Counted from the stretch's first letter, positions 9,643 through 18,355 are shown. The stretch: DNA of 64,000 nucleotides from Rhodospirillales bacterium (GCA_019634165.1 JAHQVT010000006.1:620001-684000), one strand, 5' to 3'. Numbers and translations: made by a program. Notes: generated from the letters alone by a model not told the origin.

Positions 9643-10626
9643 TCAGGTGCCCCAACATGCGGCCTGTTCTGCCGGTATATTTGGATCATCTGCAAGACCA
9701 TGACCGATCGCACGCGCACAGAAATGCGGGCGGAGGCCAGAACGCGAAAACACATCTTCGATATCCTGACCATCAAGGAAACCTCCCTGATGCACCAACA
9801 GCGTTTTGATGCCTGATGCCAATCCACCAAGAACATCGGTATGAACCGTATCGCCAACCATCAGGACGCGCGCGCGATCCACACCTGGATGGCGACGCAG
9901 AACTTCTTCAAACACATGATGGTAAGGTTTGCCGACACATTGTGGCATCACCCCACAGGCATCCGCAGCCAAATGCGCAAAGTAACCTGATTCAACAGAC
10001 AGGAAATCACCCATCGGAGCGCAAATATCAGGATTCCCGACAAGAATGGGACGTGGATTATCTGTCAAACTTTGTTCAAGCATCTTTTGCTGCTGATCAG
10101 ACCAGTTTTCCGAATCAATCAGAAGAAATCCACCAACTGAATCATATAATCCGCGATCATTACCCAATCGTTCCACACGATCGGGCAGAACATGGAATGG
10201 CCAGTCCGCAGGTGCCATCGCCCCCCAATGGGCAATATCAACATGTTCATTCATCAAAGGTGCGACAAATTGTTGGCTGCTGATCAGGTTGCCATTGTCA
10301 AAATCAAACCCGCGTTTGCGATGCCGTGCAAGGATAGCCTCGGCCGAGCTTGATGCGTCATTGGTCACAACGGCAATCTTCTTACCCATTCCCTGCAGTG
10401 CAGCGATGGTTTTTACCGCACCGGGAATTGCCGTTGGGCCACTATTAAGCACGCCAAATGCATCAAACACTATCAGATCAAACTGATCGACAATCACCAA
10501 GAGATTGTCGACATAGTCAGTCTTTACCGGAACATCAACTACCGCAACACTGGGCAAGCGTGGTGCATAATGCAGATATGCTTCAATTGCCTGCGCAAAA
10601 CTAAGTCGCGGCCGATTGATGCTCAT
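9643..10626 (-). CDS. HAD-superfamily hydrolase, class IIA (NagD/phosphoglycolate phosphatase-like)
   Basis: Cytoplasmic phosphatase-type protein of 327 residues. Motif I is IVFDAFGVLNSG with nucleophile D55, motif II is VVTNDAS near 86-92, and motif IV is MVGDTVHTDVLGG near 256-268. A large cap domain sits between motifs II and III, the class IIA layout. Members of this alphaproteobacterial subfamily have no settled substrate. It is a single gene on the minus strand, convergent with hemB. Confidence 0.87.
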   Translation of the reverse strand: MSINRPRLSFAQAIEAYLHYAPRLPSVAVVDVPVKTDYVDNLLVIVDQFDLIVFDAFGVLNSGPTAIPGAVKTIAALQGMGKKIAVVTNDASSSAEAILARHRKRGFDFDNGNLISSQQFVAPLMNEHVDIAHWGAMAPADWPFHVLPDRVERLGNDRGLYDSVGGFLLIDSENWSDQQQKMLEQSLTDNPRPILVGNPDICAPMGDFLSVESGYFAHLAADACGVMPQCVGKPYHHVFEEVLRRHPGVDRARVLMVGDTVHTDVLGGLASGIKTLLVHQGGFLDGQDIEDVFSRSGLRPHFCARAIGHGLADDPNIPAEQAACWGT

Positions 10627-11107
10627 GTTCGATTCTCCTGATTATGCTCTTGGCATTGCAAATTGCGGCGTATTCAACCCGATTATGCTGTCAATTACAC
10701 CCCAATTTATTCCCCTAACAAGATTGGCGAGAAATCAACCGAAAGGTGTTACGCAATTTCATTAGCTATGCGTCACTAACATAGCAATAAAAGATGCAAA
10801 AGCGGTATCCTGTGACGAAAATAAAGCTAATTCATTGCAATTTGGTGACTTTCTGCGCTTTCCAAACCACTGCCATGCAAAAAACGCATTGGAACAACAC
10901 AGTAATCACCCGTAGATTGCCCTCACGAAATGAATAGGACGTATCGATTGGTAAATGCGCCGCCAAGCAGATGATCATTCGATACATTGAAAACGAACCG
11001 ACACGTCGAACCAGTTAACTATTCCGTTTGCGGAATACCTTCGGTGAGAACATGCCGGTTATCTGAACAGGCGCCGAAAATTCGGCCGGTTTGAAATAGG
11101 TGATGAA
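10627..11107. other. Long AT-rich intergenic region before the DUF1127 gene
   Basis: About 480 bases without a credible gene. It must hold the HAD-gene promoter (left, minus strand) and the DUF1127 promoter (right). I see three small inverted repeats: GCTATG-N9-CATAGC (10765-10785), ATTCCG-TTTG-CGGAAT (11021-11036) and GCCGAA-AA-TTCGGC (11073-11086). The last two lie within 90 bases of the DUF1127 start and would be in its leader if transcription starts upstream of 11020. A GGAAC at 10891 is not followed by a matching CGTT box, so I do not call an EcfG promoter. Confidence 0.5.
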
Positions 11108-11266
11108 ATGATCGTAACTAAAATTTTTGCTTTCCTTCGTGCTCTTCGCATTCAGTACCAAACCCAGGTTGCGCTGCGCCGACTTGATCCGCGCGAACTT
11201 GCTGACATTGGTCTGAACCACGACATGATCGACGATGTAGCACATCGTGTTGCTTTTGGTCGCTAA
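11108..11266 (+). CDS. DUF1127 small protein (YjiS-like)
   Basis: A 52-residue basic protein, too short for common gene-length cut-offs. Reading from ATG at 11108 it ends with LRRLDPRELADIGLNHDMIDD followed by VAHRVAFGR. The L-R-x-LDxRELADIGL core is the hallmark of DUF1127, a family abundant in alphaproteobacteria. AGGTGA sits 5 bases before the ATG, and a textbook terminator begins 23 bases after the TAA. Some DUF1127 proteins bind RNA and affect phosphate or carbon metabolism; whether this one does is unknown. Frames on the opposite strand across the same bases are shadows. Confidence 0.85.
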   Translation: MIVTKIFAFLRALRIQYQTQVALRRLDPRELADIGLNHDMIDDVAHRVAFGR

Positions 11267-11288
11267 ACCACGACCCTAACGTCTTAAG

Positions 11289-11318
11289 AAAAACCCCGGC
11301 AGTTTTGCCGGGGTTTTT
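11289..11318. terminator. Bidirectional terminator between the DUF1127 gene and matB
   Basis: AAAAACCCCGGC, loop AGTTTT, GCCGGGGTTTTT: a 12-bp stem with seven GC-rich pairs and T-tracts on both strands. It ends the DUF1127 transcript and the converging malonyl-CoA synthetase transcript. Confidence 0.93.
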
Positions 11319-11379
11319 CTTTGTCTGCATTCCCGCTAGAGGGGCTAAAGCCAATTCCCCTCACCCGAATATCTGCCGC

Positions 11380-12897
11380 CTAATTTGCAAAGAGCGCTTT
11401 GTAATCTTCGCGCAGGATATTCTTCTGCACCTTGCCCATCGCATTGCGCGGCAGTTCATCAACAAAGAACACACGCTTTGGAACTTTAAAGTTCGCCACT
11501 TGGGATTTAATTTCCCCAATTACCGCATCTTCAGACAGTGCGTCTTTCTTTTCGGGAACAATCACGGCAACGACTGCCTCACCAAAGTCTGGGTGCTGAA
11601 CACCAATCACAGCACTTTCCACCACACCGTCCATCTTGTCGATCAGGGTTTCGATTTCCTTTGGGTAAATGTTAAACCCACCAGAAATCACCAAATCTTT
11701 GGCGCGTCCAACGATATGGACATATCCCTTGGCATCGATCTTGGCGATATCGCCCGTAATGAAAAACCCATCGCTGCGGAATTCTTCTGCGGTTTTTTCA
11801 GGCATCTGCCAATATCCGGCAAAAACGTTTGGCCCGCGCGCTTCAAGAACACCAATCTCATCAGTACCCAACACATTGCCATCTTCGTCACACACCCGCA
11901 CATCGACATCCGGCAAAGCCGGGCCGACGGTATGAACAATGCGTTCATCGTCAAGCGGGTTGGATGTCGCCATCCCCATTTCAGTCATGCCATAGCGTTC
12001 CAGCAAGGTCTTGCCCGTGCGTTGCCTGAACGCGGTGAAAGTTTCTGGCAACAACGGCGCGGATCCGGAAATGAACAACCGCATGTTAGCGCTAACATCG
12101 GACGCAAAGTCATCGCCTGACAGCAACCGGACATAAAATGTCGGAACCCCCATCATCACGGTGCTACGTGGCAATAGCTTCATCACCTGTTCCCGATCAA
12201 ACTTCGGCAAGAAGAACATCTTTGAACCTGACAACATCACACAGTGACAGGCAATGAACAGACCATGGGTATGAAAGATCGGCAAAGCATGCAGCAATGT
12301 GTCATTGCGCTCGAACCCCCACAGCTTTTCAAGGGTTGATGCGTTAGACCACAGGTTCATCTGGGTCATCATCGCCCCTTTGGGCTTACCCGTGGTCCCT
12401 GACGTATAAAGGATGGCGGCAAGATCATCATCGGAACAGACCACTGGCTGAAAATCTTGGGATTGCGCTTCCGCGTCATCCATTAAGCTTCCATCTGCTT
12501 CCATACCAAGTGTCAAAACGTGTTTGACACCCTGCTCATCGGCAATGGTTTGGACTTCTGCCGCACGGTGGGGCTGGCAGACAAATATGATGGGTGATGC
12601 ATTCCCCATGAAATAGGCCAGCTCACCAGCCTGATAGGCCGTATTAAGCGGCAGATAGACAAGACCTGCACGAATACAGCCAAGATAAAGAAATAAGGCT
12701 TCGGGGGATTTATCGACCTGAACAGCGACCCGATCGCCCTTTTTCGCACCAAGTGAGGTCAGCAACCCTGCGATTTTGGCCGAATAAATATCAGCATCGC
12801 CGTAACTGTATGTTTTGCCAGTTGGTGTTTCGATTAGAACCGAAGTCAGGTCTGCGGGAAATCGGTTGCGGATACGGATAAAAAGGCTGTTGGTCAC
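11380..12897 (-). CDS. matB: Malonyl-CoA synthetase (malonate-CoA ligase)
   Basis: ATP-dependent acyl-adenylate-forming enzyme that makes malonyl-CoA from malonate. The AMP-binding signature YTSGTTGKPKG is at 164-174 and the C-terminal lid carries the hinge and the catalytic lysine in LPRNAMGKVQKNILR. I choose the GTG at 12897 (505 residues, starting at TNSLFIRIRN), which matches MatB length; a longer frame to 12975 has no family match. GGGGA lies about 9 bases upstream of the GTG. The usual partner matA (malonyl-CoA decarboxylase) is not in the window. Specificity for malonate rather than methylmalonate is inferred. Confidence 0.85.
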   Translation of the reverse strand: MTNSLFIRIRNRFPADLTSVLIETPTGKTYSYGDADIYSAKIAGLLTSLGAKKGDRVAVQVDKSPEALFLYLGCIRAGLVYLPLNTAYQAGELAYFMGNASPIIFVCQPHRAAEVQTIADEQGVKHVLTLGMEADGSLMDDAEAQSQDFQPVVCSDDDLAAILYTSGTTGKPKGAMMTQMNLWSNASTLEKLWGFERNDTLLHALPIFHTHGLFIACHCVMLSGSKMFFLPKFDREQVMKLLPRSTVMMGVPTFYVRLLSGDDFASDVSANMRLFISGSAPLLPETFTAFRQRTGKTLLERYGMTEMGMATSNPLDDERIVHTVGPALPDVDVRVCDEDGNVLGTDEIGVLEARGPNVFAGYWQMPEKTAEEFRSDGFFITGDIAKIDAKGYVHIVGRAKDLVISGGFNIYPKEIETLIDKMDGVVESAVIGVQHPDFGEAVVAVIVPEKKDALSEDAVIGEIKSQVANFKVPKRVFFVDELPRNAMGKVQKNILREDYKALFAN

Positions 12898-13032
12898 TGT
12901 GCTGTTTCCCCGGTGGATTACCTTGTGACCAGAAGGTTCCCCTACCCGGTCAGTGTTTCGGGCAGCATAGTGCAATCAACCGTTATAGGTAAACAAGTAC
13001 CTTTTTACCGCAATCATTCATGTTGGGTATCA

Positions 13033-13058
13033 TTGGCGGGCACATCAGTACCCGCCAA
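13033..13058 (-). terminator. Weak hairpin after the ornithine/lysine decarboxylase gene
   Basis: TTGGCGGG and CCCGCCAA form an 8-bp stem with a ten-base loop, 11 bases past the decarboxylase stop. There is no T-run after it, so it may be a weak terminator or a 3'-end stabiliser. Confidence 0.45.
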
Positions 13059-13069
13059 CTAATTGCACC

Positions 13070-14236
13070 CTAGGCAACGTATGGGAATTCGCCATCAACA
13101 AATGGGAATGCTTCACCTACCGTTACCTGCACTTCTGGATGGAACCCATTAAAATGGGTCGCAAGTGCGTTACTATAAGCACCGATATGGCCAAATTCGA
13201 TCCAGTCGCCTTCACGAATGTCCGCGGGCAGGTTCACTGCCGCTGGAAGCACATCCATATTGTCACAGGTCGGACCATAGATCGTAAAATCAAGCGTTTC
13301 ATTCGGATCAAAATCGCCATCAATGCGCATCGGACGCACCGGATAGCGAAGCTGACCGGTTACTGTTTCCGACAGGCTGCCATAGACACCGTCATTGATA
13401 AACAAGGTGTCTTCTTTGCGCAAATGAACCTGCGTAATCAATGACACACCGCTTGAAACCAACGCCCTGCCCGGTTCGCACATAAAGGTCGTTTCAGGCA
13501 TATCAAGCCAACGGATACAGTCCTTGATCTCGTCCATGATTTCTTCAAGTGCCGGCCCACGCTGGTTCATATATTGACCGGGGAAGCCACCCCCAACGTC
13601 AATATGCTTAACCTTTACACCCGAAAAATCGACAACTTGGCGAATCAATTCAATCGCGATGCGATAACCGTTTGCCGTCGTGCATTGCGACCCAACATGG
13701 AAGCACAGTCCGGCTTCATAACCCAGTTCATCAACCTTCTTCAGTAACTCGGCAGCCACCATTGGGCGCGCACCAAATTTGGCCGACAGATTATAGGTCG
13801 CCCCGGCTGGTGGTGTTGCAAGACGGACATGGATAACCAGGCTTTTGTCGTCTTCGGTTTCTTCGCGGATTTTTTCAAGTTCTTCTTCGGTATCGATCAC
13901 ATAATGATCAATGCCAAACACCCGATGGGCGTTGCGAATGGCATCACGGCTTTTGACCGGATGCATGAAATAGGCCTTCATGCCAGGGAACTGACGACGC
14001 ACCAACGAAATTTCTTCTGAGGATGCGGTATCAAAGTGCAGCACCCCGCCTTCATGAAGATATCGCATGATTTCAGGATGCGGATTACATTTCACCGCAT
14101 ACAGAACGTCACCGGGGAACATTTCGACAAAGCGCTGCGCTGTTTCTCGAAGAATATTTGGTCTAAGGCAATAGACCGGATAGGAAGGCTTAAGTTCCTT
14201 CACAACATCGAACGTCGTATCGAAATGACGTGGCAT
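13070..14236 (-). CDS. Ornithine/lysine decarboxylase, alanine-racemase fold (group IV)
   Basis: PLP enzyme producing putrescine and/or cadaverine, homologous to eukaryotic-type ornithine decarboxylase. The PLP lysine is K49 in YAVKCNPHPE. LCFHVGSQC, HIDVGGGFPGQY and CEPGRALVSSG are the phosphate- and ring-binding motifs, and YGPTCDNMD near the C-terminus gives the catalytic cysteine from the partner subunit. I start at ATG 14236 (388 residues) because GGAG sits 5 bases upstream and family members begin at about this point. An in-frame ATG at 14338 would add 34 arginine-rich residues but has a poorly spaced ribosome site. Dual ornithine/lysine use is common in this group. Confidence 0.88.
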   Translation of the reverse strand: MPRHFDTTFDVVKELKPSYPVYCLRPNILRETAQRFVEMFPGDVLYAVKCNPHPEIMRYLHEGGVLHFDTASSEEISLVRRQFPGMKAYFMHPVKSRDAIRNAHRVFGIDHYVIDTEEELEKIREETEDDKSLVIHVRLATPPAGATYNLSAKFGARPMVAAELLKKVDELGYEAGLCFHVGSQCTTANGYRIAIELIRQVVDFSGVKVKHIDVGGGFPGQYMNQRGPALEEIMDEIKDCIRWLDMPETTFMCEPGRALVSSGVSLITQVHLRKEDTLFINDGVYGSLSETVTGQLRYPVRPMRIDGDFDPNETLDFTIYGPTCDNMDVLPAAVNLPADIREGDWIEFGHIGAYSNALATHFNGFHPEVQVTVGEAFPFVDGEFPYVA

Positions 14237-14379
14237 AAAGACTCCATCGCTTGCAAGTATCAGGCGCCCAGACACGTACCGCCGCCGGGCTGGCCTTTTA
14301 AGCACGTCTAAATTATCAGCCCTTTGTGCCGCTGTCATGCACCTACATGCATAGCGCTAAATCTAATCGCGAATTGAAC

Positions 14380-14408
14380 TTGATATTGCCAGCACCTATG
14401 GATAATTT
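14380..14408 (+). promoter_or_regulatory. Sigma-70-type promoter of the aldehyde dehydrogenase gene
   Basis: TTGATA at 14380-14385, a 17-base spacer, and TAATTT at 14403-14408, about 84 bases before the ATG at 14492. The -10 box is overlapped by the palindromic operator at 14405-14426. Confidence 0.6.
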
Positions 14409-14426
14409 GGTAAAACAATACCGAAT
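14405..14426. promoter_or_regulatory. 22-bp palindromic operator, site 2 (aldehyde dehydrogenase/decarboxylase)
   Basis: ATTTGGTA, six bases AAACAA, TACCGAAT. It matches site 1 at 19 of 22 positions. It covers the -10 box and start point of the aldehyde dehydrogenase promoter, a normal repressor position, and lies 169 bases before the divergent decarboxylase start. Confidence 0.7.
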
Positions 14427-14491
14427 AACCAATATCGTGTGCCCCACGCAAAATTTGCGCAACTCGCACGCCAACCCACAGGGAGCCTGAA

Positions 14492-15979
14492 ATGCCCATC
14501 GAACCGATCCTTGATCCAATCTCTTTGGCAAAGGAACTGTCCGGCCACCACCTGATCAACGGCAAACTTGTTGCCCCGAAAAACTGCAAGACGTTTGACG
14601 TCCTAAACCCAGCTACTGGCAAGGTTATAGGCCAGGCTGCAGATGGCGATACCGATGACGTTGCTATTGCAGTCGGTGTGGCAAAAGCCGCCCAAAAGGG
14701 TTGGGCAGAACGCCCCGCACGCGAACGCGGCAAACTTGTTGCTGAATGTGGCCGTGTATTGATGGCCCATACCGAAGAACTCGGCCGTTTGGTTGCTCTT
14801 GAATCGGGCAAAGCCCTTCGTACGGAAAGCCGGGTAGAGGCATCCGTTCTGGCTGATATGTTTGTCTTCTTTGGCGGACTTGCATCCGAGCTTAAAGGCG
14901 AAACCGTTCCGTTCAATCCAAATATGATGACATTGACCACCCGCGAAGCCGTTGGTGTTGTCGGCGCAATCATCCCTTGGAACGTGCCAATGATGTTGAT
15001 GGCGATCAAGGTTGCCCCGGCATTGGTTGCCGGCAACGCAGTGGTTGTGAAATCGGCCGAAGACACCCCACTTGCCGTCTTGCGCGTGTGTCAGATTATG
15101 CAGGAGATCCTCCCTGCTGGCGTCTTTAACATCATTTCCGGATTTGGCCCCACTTGTGGTGGACCGTTGGTCGAACATAAAGATGTTAAAAAGGTTTCCT
15201 TCACCGGGTCCGTCGAAACCGGTCGCACCGTTTATCGTGCAGCAGCAGAAAAGCTTATTCCGGTTACCCTCGAACTTGGCGGCAAGTCCCCCATGATCGT
15301 TATGGATGATGCTGATCTGGACAAGGCAATTGCGGGTGCGGTTGGTGGCATGCGCTTCACCCGTCAGGGACAAAGCTGCACGGCATCATCGCGTATTCTA
15401 GTTCATGAAAAACTTCATGATGCCTTCGTTAGCAAACTGATTGATAAGGTAAATGCGCTTAAGATGGGCAACCCGCTTGATGAAGAGACCGACATCGGGA
15501 CCATCATCAATCGCAAACAGTTTGATAAGGTTTGCGGCTATATCGACATCGGTGAAAAAGAAGGTGCGACCAAGAACGAACTAAGCGCCCTTCCGACCGA
15601 CAGCGAACTTGCCGACGGCCTATTTGTCCGCCCTGTCGTCTTTACCAATGTCGATCCAAATGCCCGGGTTGCACGTGAAGAAATCTTTGGCCCAGTTGCC
15701 TGTGTGTTTAAGTTCAAAACCTTTGAAGAGGCACTTGAACTTGCCAATGATAGTGACTTTGGCTTGGCCGCGACGGTTTGGACCACCGACCTTAAAACAG
15801 CATTGACCGCCACCAAACGTCTTGAAGCGGGCTTTGTACAAGTAAACCAGAACCTTGTCGTACAGCCGAACCTATCCTATGGCGGGATCAAGCTTTCTGG
15901 GCTTGGTAAAGAAGCATCCCTTGAAAGCATGCTGGAACATTACACCTACAAAAAGACCGTCATTCTGAACATGGAATAA
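14492..15979 (+). CDS. NAD(P)-dependent aldehyde dehydrogenase
   Basis: Oxidises an aldehyde to the acid. The 495 residues have the full family fold: IIPWNVPMM near 160-168 in the cofactor domain, FTGSVETGR at 237-245, the general base E261 in LELGGKSP and the nucleophile C296 in RQGQSCTASSR. AGGGAG lies 6 bases before the ATG. It is divergent from the ornithine/lysine decarboxylase, so an aldehyde from diamine breakdown is possible, but the sequence looks like a broad-specificity aldehyde dehydrogenase and I would not name the substrate. It is followed by its own terminator. Confidence 0.92.
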   Translation: MPIEPILDPISLAKELSGHHLINGKLVAPKNCKTFDVLNPATGKVIGQAADGDTDDVAIAVGVAKAAQKGWAERPARERGKLVAECGRVLMAHTEELGRLVALESGKALRTESRVEASVLADMFVFFGGLASELKGETVPFNPNMMTLTTREAVGVVGAIIPWNVPMMLMAIKVAPALVAGNAVVVKSAEDTPLAVLRVCQIMQEILPAGVFNIISGFGPTCGGPLVEHKDVKKVSFTGSVETGRTVYRAAAEKLIPVTLELGGKSPMIVMDDADLDKAIAGAVGGMRFTRQGQSCTASSRILVHEKLHDAFVSKLIDKVNALKMGNPLDEETDIGTIINRKQFDKVCGYIDIGEKEGATKNELSALPTDSELADGLFVRPVVFTNVDPNARVAREEIFGPVACVFKFKTFEEALELANDSDFGLAATVWTTDLKTALTATKRLEAGFVQVNQNLVVQPNLSYGGIKLSGLGKEASLESMLEHYTYKKTVILNME

Positions 15980-16013
15980 CGCCAAGCATCCCCATGCTAG
16001 ACGTTTACCTTAG

Positions 16014-16043
16014 CCGGGTTGCATGAAACGCAACCCGGTTTTT
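16014..16043 (+). terminator. Rho-independent terminator after the aldehyde dehydrogenase
   Basis: CCGGGTTGC, loop ATGAAAC, GCAACCCGG, then TTTTT: a perfect 9-bp stem with a T-run, 35 bases after the stop codon. Confidence 0.93.
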
Positions 16044-16120
16044 CTTTTCCAGACCTTGACCTTGGCGACTTAATCCGCAAAGCTGCCGGTCGAAATCCTA
16101 TCCGTAACCCAGAAAGTACA

Positions 16121-16225
16121 TGGCTATGTCTGCATATACTGACATCCTCGCATCGCATCCCCGACCGACGCTTCGTGCCGGTGCGATGGCCATGATTATG
16201 GGGATTTCTGCCCTGCGAATGTGAT
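16121..16225 (+). other. Candidate leader region of ilvA: short open frame with an internal hairpin
   Basis: An ATG at 16121 opens a 34-codon frame (MAMSAYTDILASHPRPTLRA, then a hydrophobic, methionine-rich tail ending at TGA 16223-16225). Codons 11-23 can fold: CATCGCA (16151-16157) pairs with TGCGATG (16182-16188), enclosing a second stem CCGACG/CGT-GC-CGG with loop CTT. It has no runs of isoleucine codons, so it is not a classical attenuator peptide. It may instead be a small membrane peptide or a chance frame. Confidence 0.35.
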
Positions 16226-16226
16226 C

Positions 16227-16248
16227 CCTGTCATCCAAGGATGACAGG
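16227..16248. promoter_or_regulatory. Perfect 22-bp palindrome upstream of ilvA
   Basis: CCTGTCATCC, AA, GGATGACAGG: perfect 10-bp arms around two bases. It lies 84 bases before the ilvA ATG. No T-run follows, so an operator is more likely than a terminator. The TGTCATCC half-site could suit a GntR-type protein, but I cannot name it. Confidence 0.55.
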
Positions 16249-16331
16249 CCCGGTTCAATACCGTTTCTCACCACCACATGATATTATTGCCATCACATCA
16301 CACCGTTGATGGCCGCAGGAGCATGGAAATT

Positions 16332-17552
16332 ATGGCTGTTTCCTATCACGACATCGTACGCGCATCAGGTTTACTACAAGGCATCGTCGCCAAGACACCT
16401 TTGGTAAAATCAATAACACTTTCAAACATTTGCCAGGCTGAAGTTTACCTTAAACTTGAAAACCAGCAATATACCGCGTCCTTTAAGGAACGCGGCGCTT
16501 ATGTCAAATTGGCAAGCCTGACACCGCAAGAGCGCGAAAAAGGCGTGATCGCCGTTTCAGCAGGCAACCACGCCCAAGGTGTTGCCTATAATGCCAAACG
16601 TCTTGGCATCCCCGCCACTATTGTGATGCCCAAAAACACCCCGTTCACCAAGGTTCACCACACCCGTTCGCATGGCGCTGAAGTTGTTCTGATTGGAAGT
16701 GTTTTTGCCGAAAGCCTGGAAGCAGCCGGGCATATCCAACAAGAACGCGGTCTAACCTTTGTTCATCCGTTTGATGATCCGCATATCATTGCAGGTCAAG
16801 GAACGGTCGGGCTGGAAATCCTCAATGAAAATATCGATATCGATACGATCGTCGTGCCGATCGGTGGCGGTGGTCTGGCATCTGGCGTGGCAACCGCGAT
16901 CAAATCGCGTCGCCCCGACATTGACGTGATCGGTGTGGAAGCCAAGCTTTACCCAAGCATGTATGAAGGCATTCGCGGCGATGAATTTACCGGCGGTGGT
17001 GTTACGATTGCCGAAGGTATTGCTGTTAAGCAACCCGGCGGATTGACGCTTGAGATTTGCAAAGAAAAGCTGGATGACGTTGTTCTGGTTGAAGAAAGTT
17101 CAATCGAACGATCGATCCAAATGCTGATTGAAATCGAAAAAAGCGTTGTTGAAGGCGCAGGTGCCGCCCCGCTTGCAGCACTGCTTGACCATCCCGAACG
17201 CTTCAAGGGCAAAAAGGTTTGCCTGATTGTCAGCGGCGGCAATATTGACACCCGCCTGCTGGCGCAGGTTCTGATGCGCGGCATGGCCCGTCAGGGACGG
17301 CTTGCACGTGTCCGTATTGAAATACCCGATGTCCCAGGTGCATTGGCAACCATCAGCACTTTAATCGGTGAAGAAGAAGCCAATATCATCGAAGTTTACC
17401 ACCAACGTCACTTCTACGACGTCCCGGCCAAACAAACCGATGTCGATATGGTTCTTGAAGTCCGCGACACTGTTCACGCGCAACAAGTCATAGACCGCCT
17501 GATCAAAGAAGGTTTCGGCGGCCGCTTGCTGGGCAACACGTCACTCGACTAA
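16332..17552 (+). CDS. ilvA: Threonine ammonia-lyase (threonine dehydratase), ACT-domain form
   Basis: PLP enzyme turning threonine into 2-oxobutyrate and ammonia, the entry to isoleucine synthesis or threonine breakdown. The PLP lysine is K52 in TASFKERGAY, SAGNHAQGVA binds the substrate, and PIGGGGLASG holds the phosphate. The last 80 or so residues (RVRIEIPDVPGALATIS...) form one ACT domain, giving the short, about 400-residue form that differs from the 500-residue E. coli IlvA. I start at ATG 16332 because AGGAG is only one base from the alternative ATG at 16323. Degradative and biosynthetic roles cannot be told apart from sequence alone. Confidence 0.92.
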   Translation: MAVSYHDIVRASGLLQGIVAKTPLVKSITLSNICQAEVYLKLENQQYTASFKERGAYVKLASLTPQEREKGVIAVSAGNHAQGVAYNAKRLGIPATIVMPKNTPFTKVHHTRSHGAEVVLIGSVFAESLEAAGHIQQERGLTFVHPFDDPHIIAGQGTVGLEILNENIDIDTIVVPIGGGGLASGVATAIKSRRPDIDVIGVEAKLYPSMYEGIRGDEFTGGGVTIAEGIAVKQPGGLTLEICKEKLDDVVLVEESSIERSIQMLIEIEKSVVEGAGAAPLAALLDHPERFKGKKVCLIVSGGNIDTRLLAQVLMRGMARQGRLARVRIEIPDVPGALATISTLIGEEEANIIEVYHQRHFYDVPAKQTDVDMVLEVRDTVHAQQVIDRLIKEGFGGRLLGNTSLD

Positions 17553-17584
17553 ACATAACAGCTCCATAACAGTTCGAACAAAAA

Positions 17585-17615
17585 ACGGGCCACTGGCAAT
17601 ATTGCCGTGGCCCGT
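17585..17615. terminator. Terminator between ilvA and the flavin reductase gene
   Basis: ACGGGCCAC, bulged T, GGCAAT, ATTGCC, GTGGCCCGT: fifteen pairs with one bulge. Minus-strand readers meet a run of six T after it and plus-strand readers three T. It thus mainly serves the flavin reductase gene but probably acts both ways. Confidence 0.87.
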
Positions 17616-17655
17616 TTGCAAATCAGTAACTGCCATATCTCATCGCGAAAGCACT

Positions 17656-18138
17656 TTAGCTTTCAAGCGCGCGATACCGCCCACCGTAATACAAAAGCGG
17701 CGCGCCGGTTTGGCCCATCACCAGATCCTGTACATGGCCGACAATAATAGTGTGATCGCCACCGTCGTGAAGCGCGTGACGTTTACAAGAAAAAGCCGCA
17801 AGGCTTCCCTTCAAACGCGGCATCCCAAGACTGTCATCTTCGTAACTGACATCGTCCCATCCGGTCTGACCGGGCGATGAAAACAGTTCCGATATGTTTT
17901 TTTGATCCTGGTGAAGAATGTTGATGCAGAACTTCGTGCACTCACCAGCAAAAAGAGCATGCGTTGCCGCACGTGTATCAACCGAGAACAAGACAAGTGC
18001 CGGATCAAGAGAAACCGAGGCAAAACTGTTGATGGTAATACCCGCTTTGGCACCGTCTTTGGCCCGTGTCGTCACAACAGCAACACCGGTTGTAAACTGA
18101 CCAAGACAATCGCGAAAATCACGCGGAGAGAATGACAT
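17656..18138 (-). CDS. Flavin reductase family protein
   Basis: FMN-binding split-barrel flavin reductase of 160 residues, which passes NAD(P)H electrons to free flavin for a partner monooxygenase. Family marks are LGQFTTGVAVVTTR near 12-25, ITINSFASVSLDPALVLFSV near 34-53 and the C-terminal HALHDGGDHTIIVGHVQD with GAPLLYYGGRYR. No monooxygenase gene is adjacent, so the partner is unknown. It is a single gene converging on ilvA. Confidence 0.9.
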   Translation of the reverse strand: MSFSPRDFRDCLGQFTTGVAVVTTRAKDGAKAGITINSFASVSLDPALVLFSVDTRAATHALFAGECTKFCINILHQDQKNISELFSSPGQTGWDDVSYEDDSLGMPRLKGSLAAFSCKRHALHDGGDHTIIVGHVQDLVMGQTGAPLLYYGGRYRALES

Positions 18139-18355
18139 ATTTAAGAATGCTCTTACTAACTAAACCTATTTAAGCGTTCCCCAAGACAAGGGCATGGGGA
18201 AAATGGCGTTTAAACTTCGCGCTGTCAAACCTATCTCGCGACAGATTTAAACCTGATGTTAATAAGATTAAAAGTTAATAGAGGCATATGGGTGGGGCAT
18301 CCATGTCATTTGGATACAAAATGAATTGGCCTAATTGAACGTATCGCGACTTGAT

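Noticed and set aside
11015..11354. Two minus-strand frames over the DUF1127 gene
   Set aside because: They are antisense to the DUF1127 gene and cross its terminator; neither has a ribosome site or recognisable motif.
18247..18278. CtrA boxes upstream of motA
   Set aside because: Four TTAA words occur, but their spacings are 8, 5 and 3 bases, not the required 7.
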